From positions 352,497-416,496 of the forward strand of contig NZ_VLKH01000003.1 in NCBI RefSeq assembly GCF_007830175.1: a stretch of DNA of 64,000 nucleotides, given 5' to 3'. The DNA comes from Sedimentibacter saalensis (GTDB lineage Bacteria > Bacillota > Clostridia > Tissierellales > Sedimentibacteraceae). The first letter of the stretch is position 1. Every line of letters starts with the position of its first letter. The position numbers and the translations under genes are program-made. The notes under the pieces are model-generated. The model worked only from the letters and a program-made list of their open reading frames with translations, ran no database searches and had not been told where the DNA came from. Of the stretch, positions 25,716 to 35,020 are shown piece by piece.

Positions 25716-27338
25716 CTATACAACACACCCCTCTGTAATTCCTTTTATCCCTATTATATGTTGTTTAATCAATTCACTAACATCTTCTATAGATAACGGC
25801 TTACTCAATAAAAATCCTTGACCACTATCACAATGATTATTTTGAAGATATTCTAATTGCTCATTTGTTTCTATGCCTTCAGCAATAACTCCATATTTTA
25901 GCCCGCTGGCCATGGATATTACTTTTTCAATAATTAAAGAATCGATATTGTTTTGTGGAATTAAATCAATAAAACTTTTATCTAATTTTATATAATTAAC
26001 TGGCAATTTTTTCAAATAAGTAAGAGAAGAGTATCCTGTCCCAAAATCATCTAATGCAATTTTGAATCCCTTATTTCTCAATCTTTCTAATTTTCTTACC
26101 ACTACGTCAATGTCAGAGATATATGCTGTCTCCGTAATTTCTAAAATTATTTTTGAATAATCAACCTTATATGTTGTTAATAAAGATTCTAGTATTGTAA
26201 AGTATGTTTCGCTTGCTATAGTCTTGCCTGAAAGGTTTATTGACAATTCTAAGTCGTTATATCCCTGCTCTTCCCATTGCTTTTTTTGATTTAATGCAGT
26301 CAAGATAATCCACTGTTCTAAACTATATATTAATCCAAACTCTTCAGCAATTGGAATAAATTCCGATGGTGGAATAAATCCCTCAATTGGATGCAGCCAT
26401 CTTATTAATGCCTCCATTCCAACTAATTCACGCGTACTAAGGTTGTACTGTGGTTGATAATAAAGAGTAAACTCATTATTATCTAAACCCAGCTTAATTT
26501 TATTTGAGATATCCAATTTCCTTAAAATTGAATTATGGATATTTTCCTGATAGAATATAACCTTATTTTTACCTTCCTTTTTAGCAGCATTTCTGGCTAT
26601 GTCTGCATTTTTTAACAGTGTATCCAAATCCCTACCATTGCTGGGATATATTGCAACACCTCCGCTTATTGAAATATTAAATGCGTGATTATCAATAGGC
26701 CATACCTTACTTATTTTTTCTTTTACTTCCTCTATGTCTCTGAATAATAACTCATCTGTTAATACTTCAGTAAACACGATTACAAATTCATCTCCGCCCA
26801 TCCTTACTATAAAGTTCGGCTGTTTAATTTCGTCTTGGAGACTTTCACTAATGCCTTTTATTAGTTTATCACCTTCTGAATGTCCCAATGTATCATTAAT
26901 GTACTTGAAATTATCAATGTCTATATATAAGATCGCAAACCTTTCTTTTCCCATGCTCTTACATATTAACTTGTTAATTTGAATTTTAAACATAGTCTTA
27001 TTAGGTAAATCAGTCAGTTCATCATAAAATACTAAATGCTTATATTTTGCTTCGTAATTAATTAGTTCATTATGAAATGATCCTAATTCTGTATGTAAAT
27101 CTGAAGTTTTAACTATTTGTTTATGGCCTTTTACAATCATATAGACAATTATTGTATTTAAGAATATGTAGATTAAATCCTTATATGGTTGTATTTGTTT
27201 AAATACTACATAATCTTTTACTAATATATCAAGAATTGTATTTGTTAATAATATCATGCTATATCCAAGTATACTATATATTAAAATAATTAATACTTCG
27301 CCATTTGGTACATATGATTTTTCTTTCTTATTTATCAT
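25716..27338 (-). CDS. GGDEF-EAL cyclic di-GMP regulatory protein
   Basis: A 540-residue protein. Two N-terminal membrane helices (residues about 15-37 and 50-66), GGDEF domain (about 100-260) with intact RMGGDEFVIVF, and EAL domain (about 275-530) with GMEALIRW and DDFGTGYSS. Both catalytic signatures are present, so synthase and phosphodiesterase activities are possible. AGGGA precedes the ATG. It lies 35 bases from the chemoreceptor gene upstream, suggesting a common transcript. Confidence 0.9.
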   Translation of the reverse strand: MINKKEKSYVPNGEVLIILIYSILGYSMILLTNTILDILVKDYVVFKQIQPYKDLIYIFLNTIIVYMIVKGHKQIVKTSDLHTELGSFHNELINYEAKYKHLVFYDELTDLPNKTMFKIQINKLICKSMGKERFAILYIDIDNFKYINDTLGHSEGDKLIKGISESLQDEIKQPNFIVRMGGDEFVIVFTEVLTDELLFRDIEEVKEKISKVWPIDNHAFNISISGGVAIYPSNGRDLDTLLKNADIARNAAKKEGKNKVIFYQENIHNSILRKLDISNKIKLGLDNNEFTLYYQPQYNLSTRELVGMEALIRWLHPIEGFIPPSEFIPIAEEFGLIYSLEQWIILTALNQKKQWEEQGYNDLELSINLSGKTIASETYFTILESLLTTYKVDYSKIILEITETAYISDIDVVVRKLERLRNKGFKIALDDFGTGYSSLTYLKKLPVNYIKLDKSFIDLIPQNNIDSLIIEKVISMASGLKYGVIAEGIETNEQLEYLQNNHCDSGQGFLLSKPLSIEDVSELIKQHIIGIKGITEGCVV

Positions 27339-27372
27339 GTTTATTTTCCCTTATATGCTTTGTCAATTCGCA

Positions 27373-29376
27373 TTATATTTTAAACCTTGTAATGATTTTT
27401 TGAAGATTCTCGGCAAGAGCTGATAATCCTTCACTTGCTCCAGCAATTTCTTCTGCTGAAGCAGCCTGTTCTTCAATTGATGCTGTTGCCTCTTGCGTAG
27501 CAGCGGAATTTTCTTCTGCAATTGCCGAAAGATTTTCCATTGTTGTAAGTATTTCATTTTTCATGCCTTCCATCTCTTTTCCGGCAACATTAAGTTGATT
27601 AACAATCTCTACTGTTTCCGTCATTGCCTCTTCTATTTGTTGATACTTATCTCTGCTGCTAATTACGCTGTTTGTTTGTTCTTTAGAAATAGCAGTTACC
27701 CTTTCCATTGTTTTCACAGCATTATGTGTATTAGTCTGTAGTTCATTAACTACTTCATCTATTTCTTTCGTCGACAATGCCGATTGTTGTGCAAGGTTTT
27801 TTATTTCTTCTGCAACTACTGCAAAACCTCTTCCGGCATTTCCAGCCCTTGCTGCTTCAATAGTAGCATTTAAGGCTAATAGATTTGTTTGTTGAGCAAT
27901 ACTAGAAATTATATTGCTTGCTTGTCCGATTTTATTTGAACTTTCATTAGTCTTCAAAATTACTTCCTTGATTTCATTTGTAGCTACATTACTTTCTTCA
28001 GTAATTTTATATAAGTTATCAATTTCCTTTAGTCCCTCAGTAACAACTTCCGTTACCTTATTTGAACCAACATTTAAATTTTTCATATAAACTTGATCTT
28101 CTTCTATAATCTGTCCCAATGAGTATGCCTTAGATGAACCCTCTTCAGTATTTTGTGCCTGATTTGCAGCACCCATTGAAATTTCTTCTACAGTTTGTGA
28201 AATTTGTCCTGCTGCAGTTGCTGATTGCTGAGAAGCAGCAGTTAATTCTTCAGATGCAGCCAATACCTGTTCAGAGGTGTTGATGACTTCATTAATAATC
28301 TCCCTAAGATTATCAATAATTTTCTGCATTGACTTTGCTAAATCTCCGATCTCGTCTTTTTTCTTTAAATACTTTTCATGAACATCTTGTGTTATGTCAA
28401 GATCTGAGATTTTCTGAGAAAATTGAACTGCTTTAAGTATTGGGTTAGTGATTGAACTTCCAATTAAAAAAGCAATAATAATACTAATGATTAGAATAAT
28501 GATCATAAAGTTCATTATAATGCTTTCTAATTGTGGAATTGAAGACAACACTTCATCCTGATTAGCCGTTATAATAAAATTCCAATTCGTACCTTCAATT
28601 GGTGCATATCCTGCATACAAATCATTTCCTTGAAATGAATAGACACTTGTACCAGTTTTTTCTGATATAACTTTTTCAAATAAAGTTGCCAGAGACTTTA
28701 GACTATCATCAGTTTTAGCGTCTTCTATTGGATTAAATTGATTCACTACTTTTTCTCTATCAGGATGTGCGACAACCGTTCCGTCATTATTTATAATATA
28801 TCCATATCCACTTTCACCGTAACCTGTGTCATCTGTAATCTCACTAAGTGCATTGCCATCTCTTCGTCCAATTAATGCACCGATGACCATGCCATCTTTT
28901 TCAATAGGTACAGCATACATTAAAACAATACCTTTTGTTACCTTGCTGATCAATAAGTCTGACACATTATTTTCACCATTTAAGGCCTTTTTCACATAAT
29001 CCCTGTCTGCTAACTCACTGACAGTTCCATCTGTATAATATGCGGTTCCATTTGGCAACACTACTGCTAAGTCAAGAAAGTTTGTATTCTTAAGTTGTTC
29101 TTGCAAAATAGGTTGTTGTAAATCCCAATTCATCGTATCTATATTGTGTATTTTTGATATGATCTCTAAAGTTTTTAATTGTGTCTCAACTCTGCTTTCA
29201 GTTAATTTAGAAGCATCTATAGTCAATAAGCCTAGTGCTTCTTCTGCTTCTTGAGTTACAATCTCACTAGATTTTTGTATTGAAATATACCCTAATGCTA
29301 TTGATGATACTAAAATTAAAATAGAAAAGTTTAATATCAGTTTTCCTTTTAATCCCCTAATCCTTATTTTTTTCAC
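27373..29376 (-). CDS. Methyl-accepting chemotaxis protein
   Basis: A 667-residue chemoreceptor. N-terminal helix (residues about 12-31), extracytoplasmic dCache-type sensor (to about 280), second helix [21 protein letters not shown] (about 306-360) and the signalling hairpin, whose tip carries [15 protein letters not shown] and [11 protein letters not shown]. The dCache segment contains ligand-contact-like [12 protein letters not shown] and [16 protein letters not shown]. The start is the GTG at 29376 with AGGAGG. It lacks the NWETF-type C-terminal CheR-binding tail. Confidence 0.92.
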   Translation of the reverse strand: MKKIRIRGLKGKLILNFSILILVSSIALGYISIQKSSEIVTQEAEEALGLLTIDASKLTESRVETQLKTLEIISKIHNIDTMNWDLQQPILQEQLKNTNFLDLAVVLPNGTAYYTDGTVSELADRDYVKKALNGENNVSDLLISKVTKGIVLMYAVPIEKDGMVIGALIGRRDGNALSEITDDTGYGESGYGYIINNDGTVVAHPDREKVVNQFNPIEDAKTDDSLKSLATLFEKVISEKTGTSVYSFQGNDLYAGYAPIEGTNWNFIITANQDEVLSSIPQLESIIMNFMIIILIISIIIAFLIGSSITNPILKAVQFSQKISDLDITQDVHEKYLKKKDEIGDLAKSMQKIIDNLREIINEVINTSEQVLAASEELTAASQQSATAAGQISQTVEEISMGAANQAQNTEEGSSKAYSLGQIIEEDQVYMKNLNVGSNKVTEVVTEGLKEIDNLYKITEESNVATNEIKEVILKTNESSNKIGQASNIISSIAQQTNLLALNATIEAARAGNAGRGFAVVAEEIKNLAQQSALSTKEIDEVVNELQTNTHNAVKTMERVTAISKEQTNSVISSRDKYQQIEEAMTETVEIVNQLNVAGKEMEGMKNEILTTMENLSAIAEENSAATQEATASIEEQAASAEEIAGASEGLSALAENLQKIITRFKI

Positions 29377-30104
29377 CTTTAAATCCTCCTCTTATACTTA
29401 AAATGTCATTAATAGTTTTCTTATGTCACTGAATATTTTTTATAAGTACTTCAGCTAAATACTCTAATTAAAATTAGTGAGTACCTTTTTCATTCCAAGA
29501 ATCAATAATACATTTCCAATCTTTTACTATTCTTAATAACCTTATTAAAATCCTGGCTACATGAGGTACTTTACATTGTTATTGCTTAAACAATCTTTTT
29601 CAGCATTCATTATCTAAATAATTTCTTATAAAAATACCCCCTGTATTGTATAATTGTTTGATATTAATAAATAGTATTTATTATAAGAACAAATGTATCT
29701 CTTTGATTTGGTTAGCATGAAAATTACAGCCAACATTTACCCCCCTTTATATTTATGCTAAATAATTTTTACCCACTTATTATACAAACACTTTACTATA
29801 TATATAAAATGTTAATTTTGTCAATAAATTCCTGATTAATTTTTGTACTATAGCTAAAATAATACCCGAATATATAATTTATAGTTATATTTTTCATAGA
29901 CTTTGTGAAAATAATCAACATTACAACTATAATGCTAACGTAAATTATGATAAGTATTTATCTTAAGAATAAGTTTCATATAAAATATATCATTTATCAA
30001 AAAATTTCGTAACATAACTTTTAACTCAAAAAATTATAAAATCCCTTGAATTAAGGGATTTGAATTATATAATAACTAAGTTTTTATTTGTCTATCTATG
30101 ACTC
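29377..30104. other. Gene-free stretch upstream of the chemoreceptor
   Basis: No credible coding frame on either strand. It should contain the chemoreceptor promoter, but I cannot point to a clear site. A terminator of the glutaminase gene is at its right end. No repeat A, B or C copy. Confidence 0.5.
30038..30064 (-). terminator. Intrinsic terminator of the glutaminase gene
   Basis: AAATCCCTT and AAGGGATTT pair around a four-base loop; on the minus strand it is followed by TTATAATTTTTT. Confidence 0.72.
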
Positions 30105-31019
30105 CTAGAATATACTTAATCCAAGCTTTGAAGATAAATATTCCATGGCTTTTATTCCGCAAAAACTATTTCCCTTGTTGTCGAGAGCTGGTGAAAAAGT
30201 TCCTATACCCATTTTGCCTATAGCTGCTGCCATTATGCCGCCTCCAACTCCACTTTTCGACGGTATTCCCACTCTTATGGCATACTCGCCAGAAGCATCA
30301 TACATTCCGCAGGTGGTCATCAGTGAACATATAACTTTAACTATAAACGGAGCCAAAAGCTGTCTTTTTGTTTTGGGGCATATCCCTCCATTTGCAAGAA
30401 CAGCACCAAGAAAGCTTATCTGTTTACAATTTGCAAGAATTGAGCAAGTTTTAAAATAGATATCCAGGTGTTCTTCCACATCTCCATCAAACACTCCGTT
30501 GGATTTCATCATATATGCAAGCGAACGATTTTTGTTGCCTGTCTGCTTTTCAGATTGAAATACATATTTATCATATGTTAAATTTTCATCATCAAACAAT
30601 AATTTTGCAGTGGAAAATATCTTTTCAAATCTTTCTTTCTTGTTTTGACCTGTAATACAGGTAGTGATTGCAATGGCCCCTGCATTTATCATCGGATTAA
30701 GAGGTTTTTTCATCATACTTTCAAGCCTCAATATGGAATTAAATGGGTCCCCAGTAGGTTCCATTCCCACCTTTTCAAACACCTTATCAAAGCCTGCCTC
30801 ATTCAATGCAGTGGCAAGCAAAATAACTTTGGAAATACTTTGAATTGTAAATTTAACCTCACTATCTCCTGCCGCGTACACTTCTCCATTTAAATTAGTT
30901 ATAGCTATCGCCAGATTATTCGAATTTGCACAGGCAAGCTGTGGAATATAACTTGCCACTTTACCTTGACCAAGCCATTCTTTTGCATGATCATACGCTT
31001 GTAATACATGTTGCTGCAT
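30105..31019 (-). CDS. glsA: Glutaminase
   Basis: A 304-residue protein matching GlsA across its length. FTIQSISKVILL carries the Ser-x-x-Lys catalytic pair, with NPMINAGAIA, GNKNRSLAYMMKSNG, TCSILANC and SGVGGGIMAA as the other conserved blocks. It hydrolyses glutamine to glutamate and ammonia in the cytosol. Family length is about 308. GGGGGAG precedes the ATG. It sits beside the signalling genes without repeat A, so it looks like resident rather than cassette DNA. Confidence 0.92.
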   Translation of the reverse strand: MQQHVLQAYDHAKEWLGQGKVASYIPQLACANSNNLAIAITNLNGEVYAAGDSEVKFTIQSISKVILLATALNEAGFDKVFEKVGMEPTGDPFNSILRLESMMKKPLNPMINAGAIAITTCITGQNKKERFEKIFSTAKLLFDDENLTYDKYVFQSEKQTGNKNRSLAYMMKSNGVFDGDVEEHLDIYFKTCSILANCKQISFLGAVLANGGICPKTKRQLLAPFIVKVICSLMTTCGMYDASGEYAIRVGIPSKSGVGGGIMAAAIGKMGIGTFSPALDNKGNSFCGIKAMEYLSSKLGLSIF

Positions 31020-31458
31020 ACAACTCTCCCCCTTATGCTAACAGCAAAAACATATGCCGATTTTCGTGTAGTTTGAATACTAATAAGAAAATTTATATAT
31101 CTTTATTTTTGTCTTTCAAATATTGTAAAAGTGATCTGCATTTAATTTTTTATCCGGTAAGATTTTTCATAAGCTGTCTTGTTGCTTTGAAAATACCCTA
31201 TGTAGTCTCTCGCCCAGTGCATGTCCTATTAAATATTACACTCTTTTTTCTATTTTGTCCACAATCAGATTGCTTTTCGGCTAATATGTCCACGATTTCA
31301 ATATTCTTTAATATGGTTTTAATTTTTCATTCTAATTTCAATGGCATTATTCTTTACTCTAGTGCAAATTTAAAAATCACACCAAAAATCTCAAGCATTT
31401 TACAGTAAAAATTGAAGCTAAATTTGTAAAAATCTCATATTTAACCACAAATAAAAAA

Positions 31459-31492
31459 TACCTAAAGTAAACAACGCTTTAGGCATTTTTTT
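31459..31492. terminator. Bidirectional intrinsic terminator
   Basis: CCTAAAG pairs with CTTTAGG across nine bases; the right side continues into seven T and the left side is A-rich. Confidence 0.75.
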
Positions 31493-31499
31493 ATATATG

Positions 31500-31535
31500 G
31501 TTGATTCGCATAATTTGAATAATGTGTATTTTTAT
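31500..31535 (-). repeat. Repeat A, fragment 12
   Basis: GATTCGCATAATTTGAATAATGTG joins the left arm directly to the right arm, missing the TGATGCGACG core. It looks like an internal deletion of the element. Confidence 0.55.
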
Positions 31536-31659
31536 CATTTAATCAATATGTGAATACTGACTTTATTGCTATTAAAAAATCATATAATTTTTTTGAGGGC
31601 AAGTATAATAGCTATACAACATACAGAGACATTAATTTCTTTCTTTAAAGAAATTAATA

Positions 31660-31809
31660 TTATTTCACAAGAATTCCTATAAACAAACAAGGACTTTGTT
31701 CTTTTCTTAATATTTCTTTCTTATTAATATTAGAACATGATGTAAATAAAACTAAAAATATAATTGTTATCATAAATATGAATATTAATTCAAATTGTTT
31801 GTTTTTCAA
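31660..31809 (-). CDS. 49-residue putative lipoprotein
   Basis: TTG at 31809 with AAGGAGG nine bases upstream opens a 49-codon frame. It has a basic start, hydrophobic helix ELIFIFMITIIFLVLFTSC ending in a lipobox (LFTSC, Cys near 25) and a short tail with KKEILRKEQ. It could be a genuine small lipoprotein or the 5' remnant of a larger one. Confidence 0.5.
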   Translation of the reverse strand: MKNKQFELIFIFMITIIFLVLFTSCSNINKKEILRKEQSPCLFIGILVK

Positions 31810-31862
31810 ATAGTCCCTCCTTATACTTAGTTTTAGGCCTCCTGAATATTATATAAATGATG

Positions 31863-31917
31863 TGTAATTCAGCATATAATACTTATGCGGTGTAAATTCG
31901 AAGGATATGTCGTTCTA
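31863..31917 (-). repeat. Repeat A, copy 13
   Basis: AATTCAGCATATAATACTTATGCGGTGTAAATTCGAAGGATATGTCGTTC. GCATATAAT and GGATATGTCG form the arms. Part of the duplicated unit. Confidence 0.72.
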
Positions 31918-31930
31918 TTATTTTTTGTTT

Positions 31931-32059
31931 TCATTCATTCTTTTTCAAATAAGTTATACATACCTTTATAAATAATAAAACTGCTATAAATTTAGCAATT
32001 TCAAATACTACATTAAATATAATCGACACATACATTCCTGCTGTAATAATCCAGTCCAT
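31931..32059 (-). CDS. 42-residue membrane peptide, copy 1
   Basis: ATG at 32059 follows AGGAG at nine bases and reads MDWIITAGMYVSIIFNVVFE, continuing with a hydrophobic stretch to KKNE. It is essentially one transmembrane helix with a short basic tail. A second copy lies at 37406-37534, where one of the differences is F to Y. Most changes between copies fall in third positions or are conservative, supporting translation. Function unknown; toxin-like or regulatory peptide are possibilities. Confidence 0.68.
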   Translation of the reverse strand: MDWIITAGMYVSIIFNVVFEIAKFIAVLLFIKVCITYLKKNE

Positions 32060-32174
32060 CACTCATAACTCCTTTATTATATATTTTAATTCGCCCATTT
32101 TTACAATCGTTACGCATAATATGATTTATATGACATTAAGCCAACTAAGATAATGCTCATTTTGCGTGGGTGAA

Positions 32175-32642
32175 TTAATGGAATTTTTCCATTCGATAAT
32201 GTCCCTCATCATCAAGCATTTTTGCATTATTTTTATAATGATAGCCCATTTTCTCATAAAATTTGCATGCTGTTATTGACGCCGGAATCTCTATACGAGT
32301 TGCTCTCAAAAACAGCTCATCATGTTCTAACGTTTCAATAATCTTTTTACCCAAACCCTTACCATGGTATTCTGGTAAAACAAATATAGTCAGTAGTATG
32401 CTTTATGTTTCGCTTCCCCAAAAGCTACTAATTGAGCCTGTCCCAATGATTATGTTCTCATCACATATCACGTATGTATGAGCATACGATGCAATTTGCA
32501 GTATCTTTTCTGGATTATAAACTGACGCCAATGTTTGCATTTCTTCCAAAGGATAATTACGGCTATTAATTTCAATAAAATTTCTACAAACAATTGTAGA
32601 TACTTTTTCAGCATCTTCTGGCTTAAATCTTCTGATTATCAT
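32175..32642 (-). pseudogene. GNAT acetyltransferase interrupted by in-frame TAA
   Basis: The frame starts MIIRRFKPEDAEKVSTIV and meets TAA at 32403-32405 after FWGSET. It continues in frame as SILLTIFVLPEYHGKGLGKK (motif A with G-K-G-L-G) to the stop at 32175, with FYEKMGYHYKNN as motif B. The related gene at 36186 has Glu-Ser-Ser where this one has a stop. About 155 residues in all; inactivated by one substitution. Confidence 0.82.
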
Positions 32643-32675
32643 TTGCTACACACCTCACCAAATATAAATAATCTT

Positions 32676-32728
32676 TGTTTCGCATTTAATTACTAATGTG
32701 ACCTAATTTTTGAATATTGAGAACTACT
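32676..32728 (-). repeat. Repeat A, copy 14
   Basis: TTTGTTTCGCATTTAATTAC, core TAATGTGACCTAATT, TTTGAATATTGAGAACTAC. TTTCGCATTTAATT pairs with AATATTGAGAAC. Confidence 0.78.
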
Positions 32729-33014
32729 CATGTATAACTTCCCATCTGCCTCCACTTCCGTGAAATGTTTCAACACATAATTCAAATTTACATTCGCAAC
32801 TTTTACACATGAAAACATGGCACGGAACATCATTAAGAAAAGGCATATCTCTTTCTATCAGACTAAAATCACAGTTACCTTGAATTAAGAATAATATACC
32901 TTCTTGCATCATAGTTTTAATTTGTTCAACAATACTGTAGTATTGATATGGATGTTCAATTCTGATTGTCTCATGTAAATCATCACATATTTGACACACA
33001 CAAATCACCACCAT
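32724..33014 (-). CDS. Cysteine-rich protein of unknown function
   Basis: A 96-residue protein with paired cysteines: CVCQICDD at the N-terminus and CHVFMCKSCECKFELC near residue 70, which could form a zinc site. The C-terminus is HGSGGRWEVIHE. There is no strong ribosome site at the ATG. It is flanked by repeat A on both sides. No family recognised. Confidence 0.62.
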   Translation of the reverse strand: MVVICVCQICDDLHETIRIEHPYQYYSIVEQIKTMMQEGILFLIQGNCDFSLIERDMPFLNDVPCHVFMCKSCECKFELCVETFHGSGGRWEVIHE

Positions 33015-33028
33015 TTTAGATAATACAT

Positions 33029-33070
33029 TTATTTCGCACTATATTACTTTTACGACGTTATCTTACTACT
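33029..33070 (-). repeat. Repeat A, copy 15
   Basis: TTTATTTCGCACTATATTACTTTTACGACGTTATC: left arm and core TTACGACG kept; right arm short. Confidence 0.6.
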
Positions 33071-33074
33071 GAGT

Positions 33075-33473
33075 CTATTTTATAATAAAAAACTCGTTAA
33101 TATTATCCAAAACATATTTTATAATTATATCAGTTAATTCAGGAGTTATTTCATAAAACCTTCTATCTGTACTCATATATTCATCCTCTTCCCCTGCATC
33201 TATAGCATTCCTAAAATTTTTCGAATATTTTTCTGCATCTATCTCAATTAATGCTTGTTCAACTTCGTTAAAATTTTCGTCTGTAAAGCAATCAAAATAT
33301 CCACTATGACCACCACTGTTCATTTCTGCATCATACCAAAAACAACGTTTTGCAATTTGCTGTATTTTAGACAAATCATCACCGAAGTCTTCATTACTCA
33401 ATCCTTCTATAAACCTATTCCATAAATAATATTTGTCCTTTTCCACAGTTTCTTTATTTACTGTGATTTTCAT
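33075..33473 (-). CDS. DMP19/DUF4375-like protein
   Basis: A 132-residue cytosolic protein. SGGHSGYFDCF near residue 62 and AEKYSKNFRNAID resemble the DMP19 (DUF4375) family, whose founding member is a DNA-mimic protein in Neisseria. The ATG at 33473 follows GAGGTG; a longer frame to 33509 is less likely. Whether this one mimics DNA cannot be read from sequence, though the many Asp/Glu residues would fit. Confidence 0.62.
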   Translation of the reverse strand: MKITVNKETVEKDKYYLWNRFIEGLSNEDFGDDLSKIQQIAKRCFWYDAEMNSGGHSGYFDCFTDENFNEVEQALIEIDAEKYSKNFRNAIDAGEEDEYMSTDRRFYEITPELTDIIIKYVLDNINEFFIIK

Positions 33474-33696
33474 ACCATTCACCTCTCTTATTCTCAATCC
33501 ATTTTTCAAGTTTCAATCCGTTCAGCAATTAAAGTATCATTCCATATATCAAAACACCAAAATGTCGAGAGAATAAAATACAATCGTCATAACTGGTTGT
33601 ATTAAGAATGTAACTCAGAACCATATACCAATATTAAACTCTTTATAGGATAATAGTGATGCTATTAAAATTATTTGTTTAAAGTAATAAGCCAAG

Positions 33697-33745
33697 GACG
33701 CATAATTTTACTGTTGCGACCTATAATTTGATATAAGCAGACTAT
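33697..33745 (-). repeat. Repeat A, copy 16
   Basis: GACGCATAATTTTACTGTTGCGACCTATAATTTGATATAAGCAGAC. Core TACTGTTGCGACC. Confidence 0.68.
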
Positions 33746-33764
33746 TAAATTTTATGTATGACAT

Positions 33765-34337
33765 TTATTTTCTATGTCCCATTGATTTGGAGTAACCAAG
33801 ACATTCTCTAAACAGCTTACTTCCAATATAATGTTGGAAAGTTCTATATCTATACCTGTAATATTCGTTCCAATAGCTACTCATTCTATTGTAGCTTTTG
33901 TAAAACAGACTAATATTTTCAAGACAAAATCTCTTTTTTCGTTCTGTATCCTGTTCTTTTAAAATATCATAAGTCATTTCTAATATTTCTACGATATATT
34001 CATCACATATTTTTACAATATACGGTATAGCCCAATCTTCATAATCCGTCTGAAGCAACGAATACAAATGTTTTTGCCGAATAAACCCGTCACAACTTCT
34101 TGAATAGATGCAGTGCAAAATCATTTTTTGTCGTGCACTTAAATTATCTATATCTTCATCTGAAATATCAGTGTAGTAGATACGATAGGGAAACTGAATC
34201 ACGCTATTATCTTGAATGTATTGAATATTTTCCTGCGATACACCAACATTTACATTTTCAGAAGTCTTATGAGGAATCAATCCAACAGGTATAGCCACAT
34301 CATCTTTCAAATATTTTGGAAATCCACCTTGAAACAT
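33765..34337 (-). CDS. Protein of unknown function
   Basis: A 190-residue soluble protein with many Tyr, Arg and Cys residues (IPYIVKICDEYIVEILE, YRYRYRTFQHYI). It is mostly helical, without a signal peptide or membrane segments. AAGGATG precedes the ATG weakly. Bounded by repeat A on both sides. No family recognised. Confidence 0.62.
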   Translation of the reverse strand: MFQGGFPKYLKDDVAIPVGLIPHKTSENVNVGVSQENIQYIQDNSVIQFPYRIYYTDISDEDIDNLSARQKMILHCIYSRSCDGFIRQKHLYSLLQTDYEDWAIPYIVKICDEYIVEILEMTYDILKEQDTERKKRFCLENISLFYKSYNRMSSYWNEYYRYRYRTFQHYIGSKLFRECLGYSKSMGHRK

Positions 34338-34350
34338 ATAATCACATCCT

Positions 34351-34403
34351 TGGTTCGAATAATACTACTTATGCGTCGCAATATTTGAAAATACGAATTA
34401 CCC
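34351..34403 (-). repeat. Repeat A, copy 17
   Basis: TTGGTTCGAATAATACTACTTATGCGTCGCAATATTTGAAAATACGAATTACC. GGTTCGAATA and GAAAATACGAATTACC pair well. Confidence 0.8.
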
Positions 34404-34469
34404 GTTAATATTAACATTTAAAAACTTACAGAAAAAATATAATTATTATCATTCATCTAAATATATATT

Positions 34470-34934
34470 TTAAACTATGTGCTGAATCATAATAAGGCAA
34501 GGATTTTCTTTTCCCCATAATTCCGGTAAACATTCTAAGGGTTTGAATCCAACTGATTGATAAAATTTCCTTGTTGCTGCATAGTATATATCAGGATGAG
34601 ACTCATCAAGAGTTTTCACCTGTAGGTATTCATATCCCATTTCTTTAGCCCATTGTAAGGCAACATCAAATAAAGCCTTACCCATTCCTTGTTTATGGCA
34701 ATCAGAAAGGACACCCATAACATAAATCTCAGCAGAATATTGATTGTTTTCTTTTATTGAAATAAAACCTAATGGCTTTAATTTATCGAATGCAGCAAAA
34801 AAAGGTAATTTGCTACTTTCATTAATATACTCTTGTGTAGATTCTGGTATCCCGAACCAATTTGGAAGTGATTTTAAAATGTTAGAAGATATTTCTCTTT
34901 TTTCTTGTTTATCATTAATTTCTTTTATATTCAT
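34470..34934 (-). CDS. GNAT N-acetyltransferase
   Basis: A 154-residue GNAT. LPFFAAFDKLKPLGFISIKE is beta-4, IYVMGVLSDCHKQGMGKALFD motif A with K-Q-G-M-G-K, and YYAATRKFYQSVGFKPLE motif B. TTAGGGTG precedes the ATG. Repeat A on both sides. Confidence 0.86.
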   Translation of the reverse strand: MNIKEINDKQEKREISSNILKSLPNWFGIPESTQEYINESSKLPFFAAFDKLKPLGFISIKENNQYSAEIYVMGVLSDCHKQGMGKALFDVALQWAKEMGYEYLQVKTLDESHPDIYYAATRKFYQSVGFKPLECLPELWGKENPCLIMIQHIV

Positions 34935-34959
34935 TTTTAGATCACCCTAATATATATTT

Positions 34960-35020
34960 TAAGTTTACTATATAGAATATTACTGATGTGACGCTAAATT
35001 TGAATTATTTACATTAATTA
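34960..35020 (-). repeat. Repeat A, copy 18
   Basis: AAGTTTACTATATAGAATATTACTGATGTGACGCTAAATTTGAATTATTTACATTAATTAC. The core TACTGATGTGACGCTAAAT is one base from consensus. Confidence 0.82.

Larger units (their letters stand above)
31020..31659. other. Mostly gene-free stretch
   Basis: Nothing convincingly coding on either strand. It holds a bidirectional terminator at 31459-31492 and a repeat A fragment at 31500. Confidence 0.55.
31832..32102 (-). repeat. Duplicated 270-bp unit, copy 1
   Basis: From TTTAGGCCTCCT through a complete repeat A and a small gene to CGCCCATTTTTACA. Nearly identical to 37308-37577. Both copies contain a repeat A site and the whole 42-codon peptide gene. Sequence on both flanks is unrelated. 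Confidence 0.85.

Noticed and set aside
29377..30104. Sigma-28 type promoter for the chemoreceptor
   Set aside because: No match to a TAAA...CCGATAA-like site was found on the minus strand.
31074..31408. Plus-strand frame in the gap after glsA
   Set aside because: Composition is not protein-like, with no start signals; it is probably chance.
33510..33640. Possible gene tail WCFDIWNDTLIAERIET upstream of the DMP19-like gene
   Set aside because: A short start-less frame with a frameshift; probably a remnant but too little is left to support a feature.
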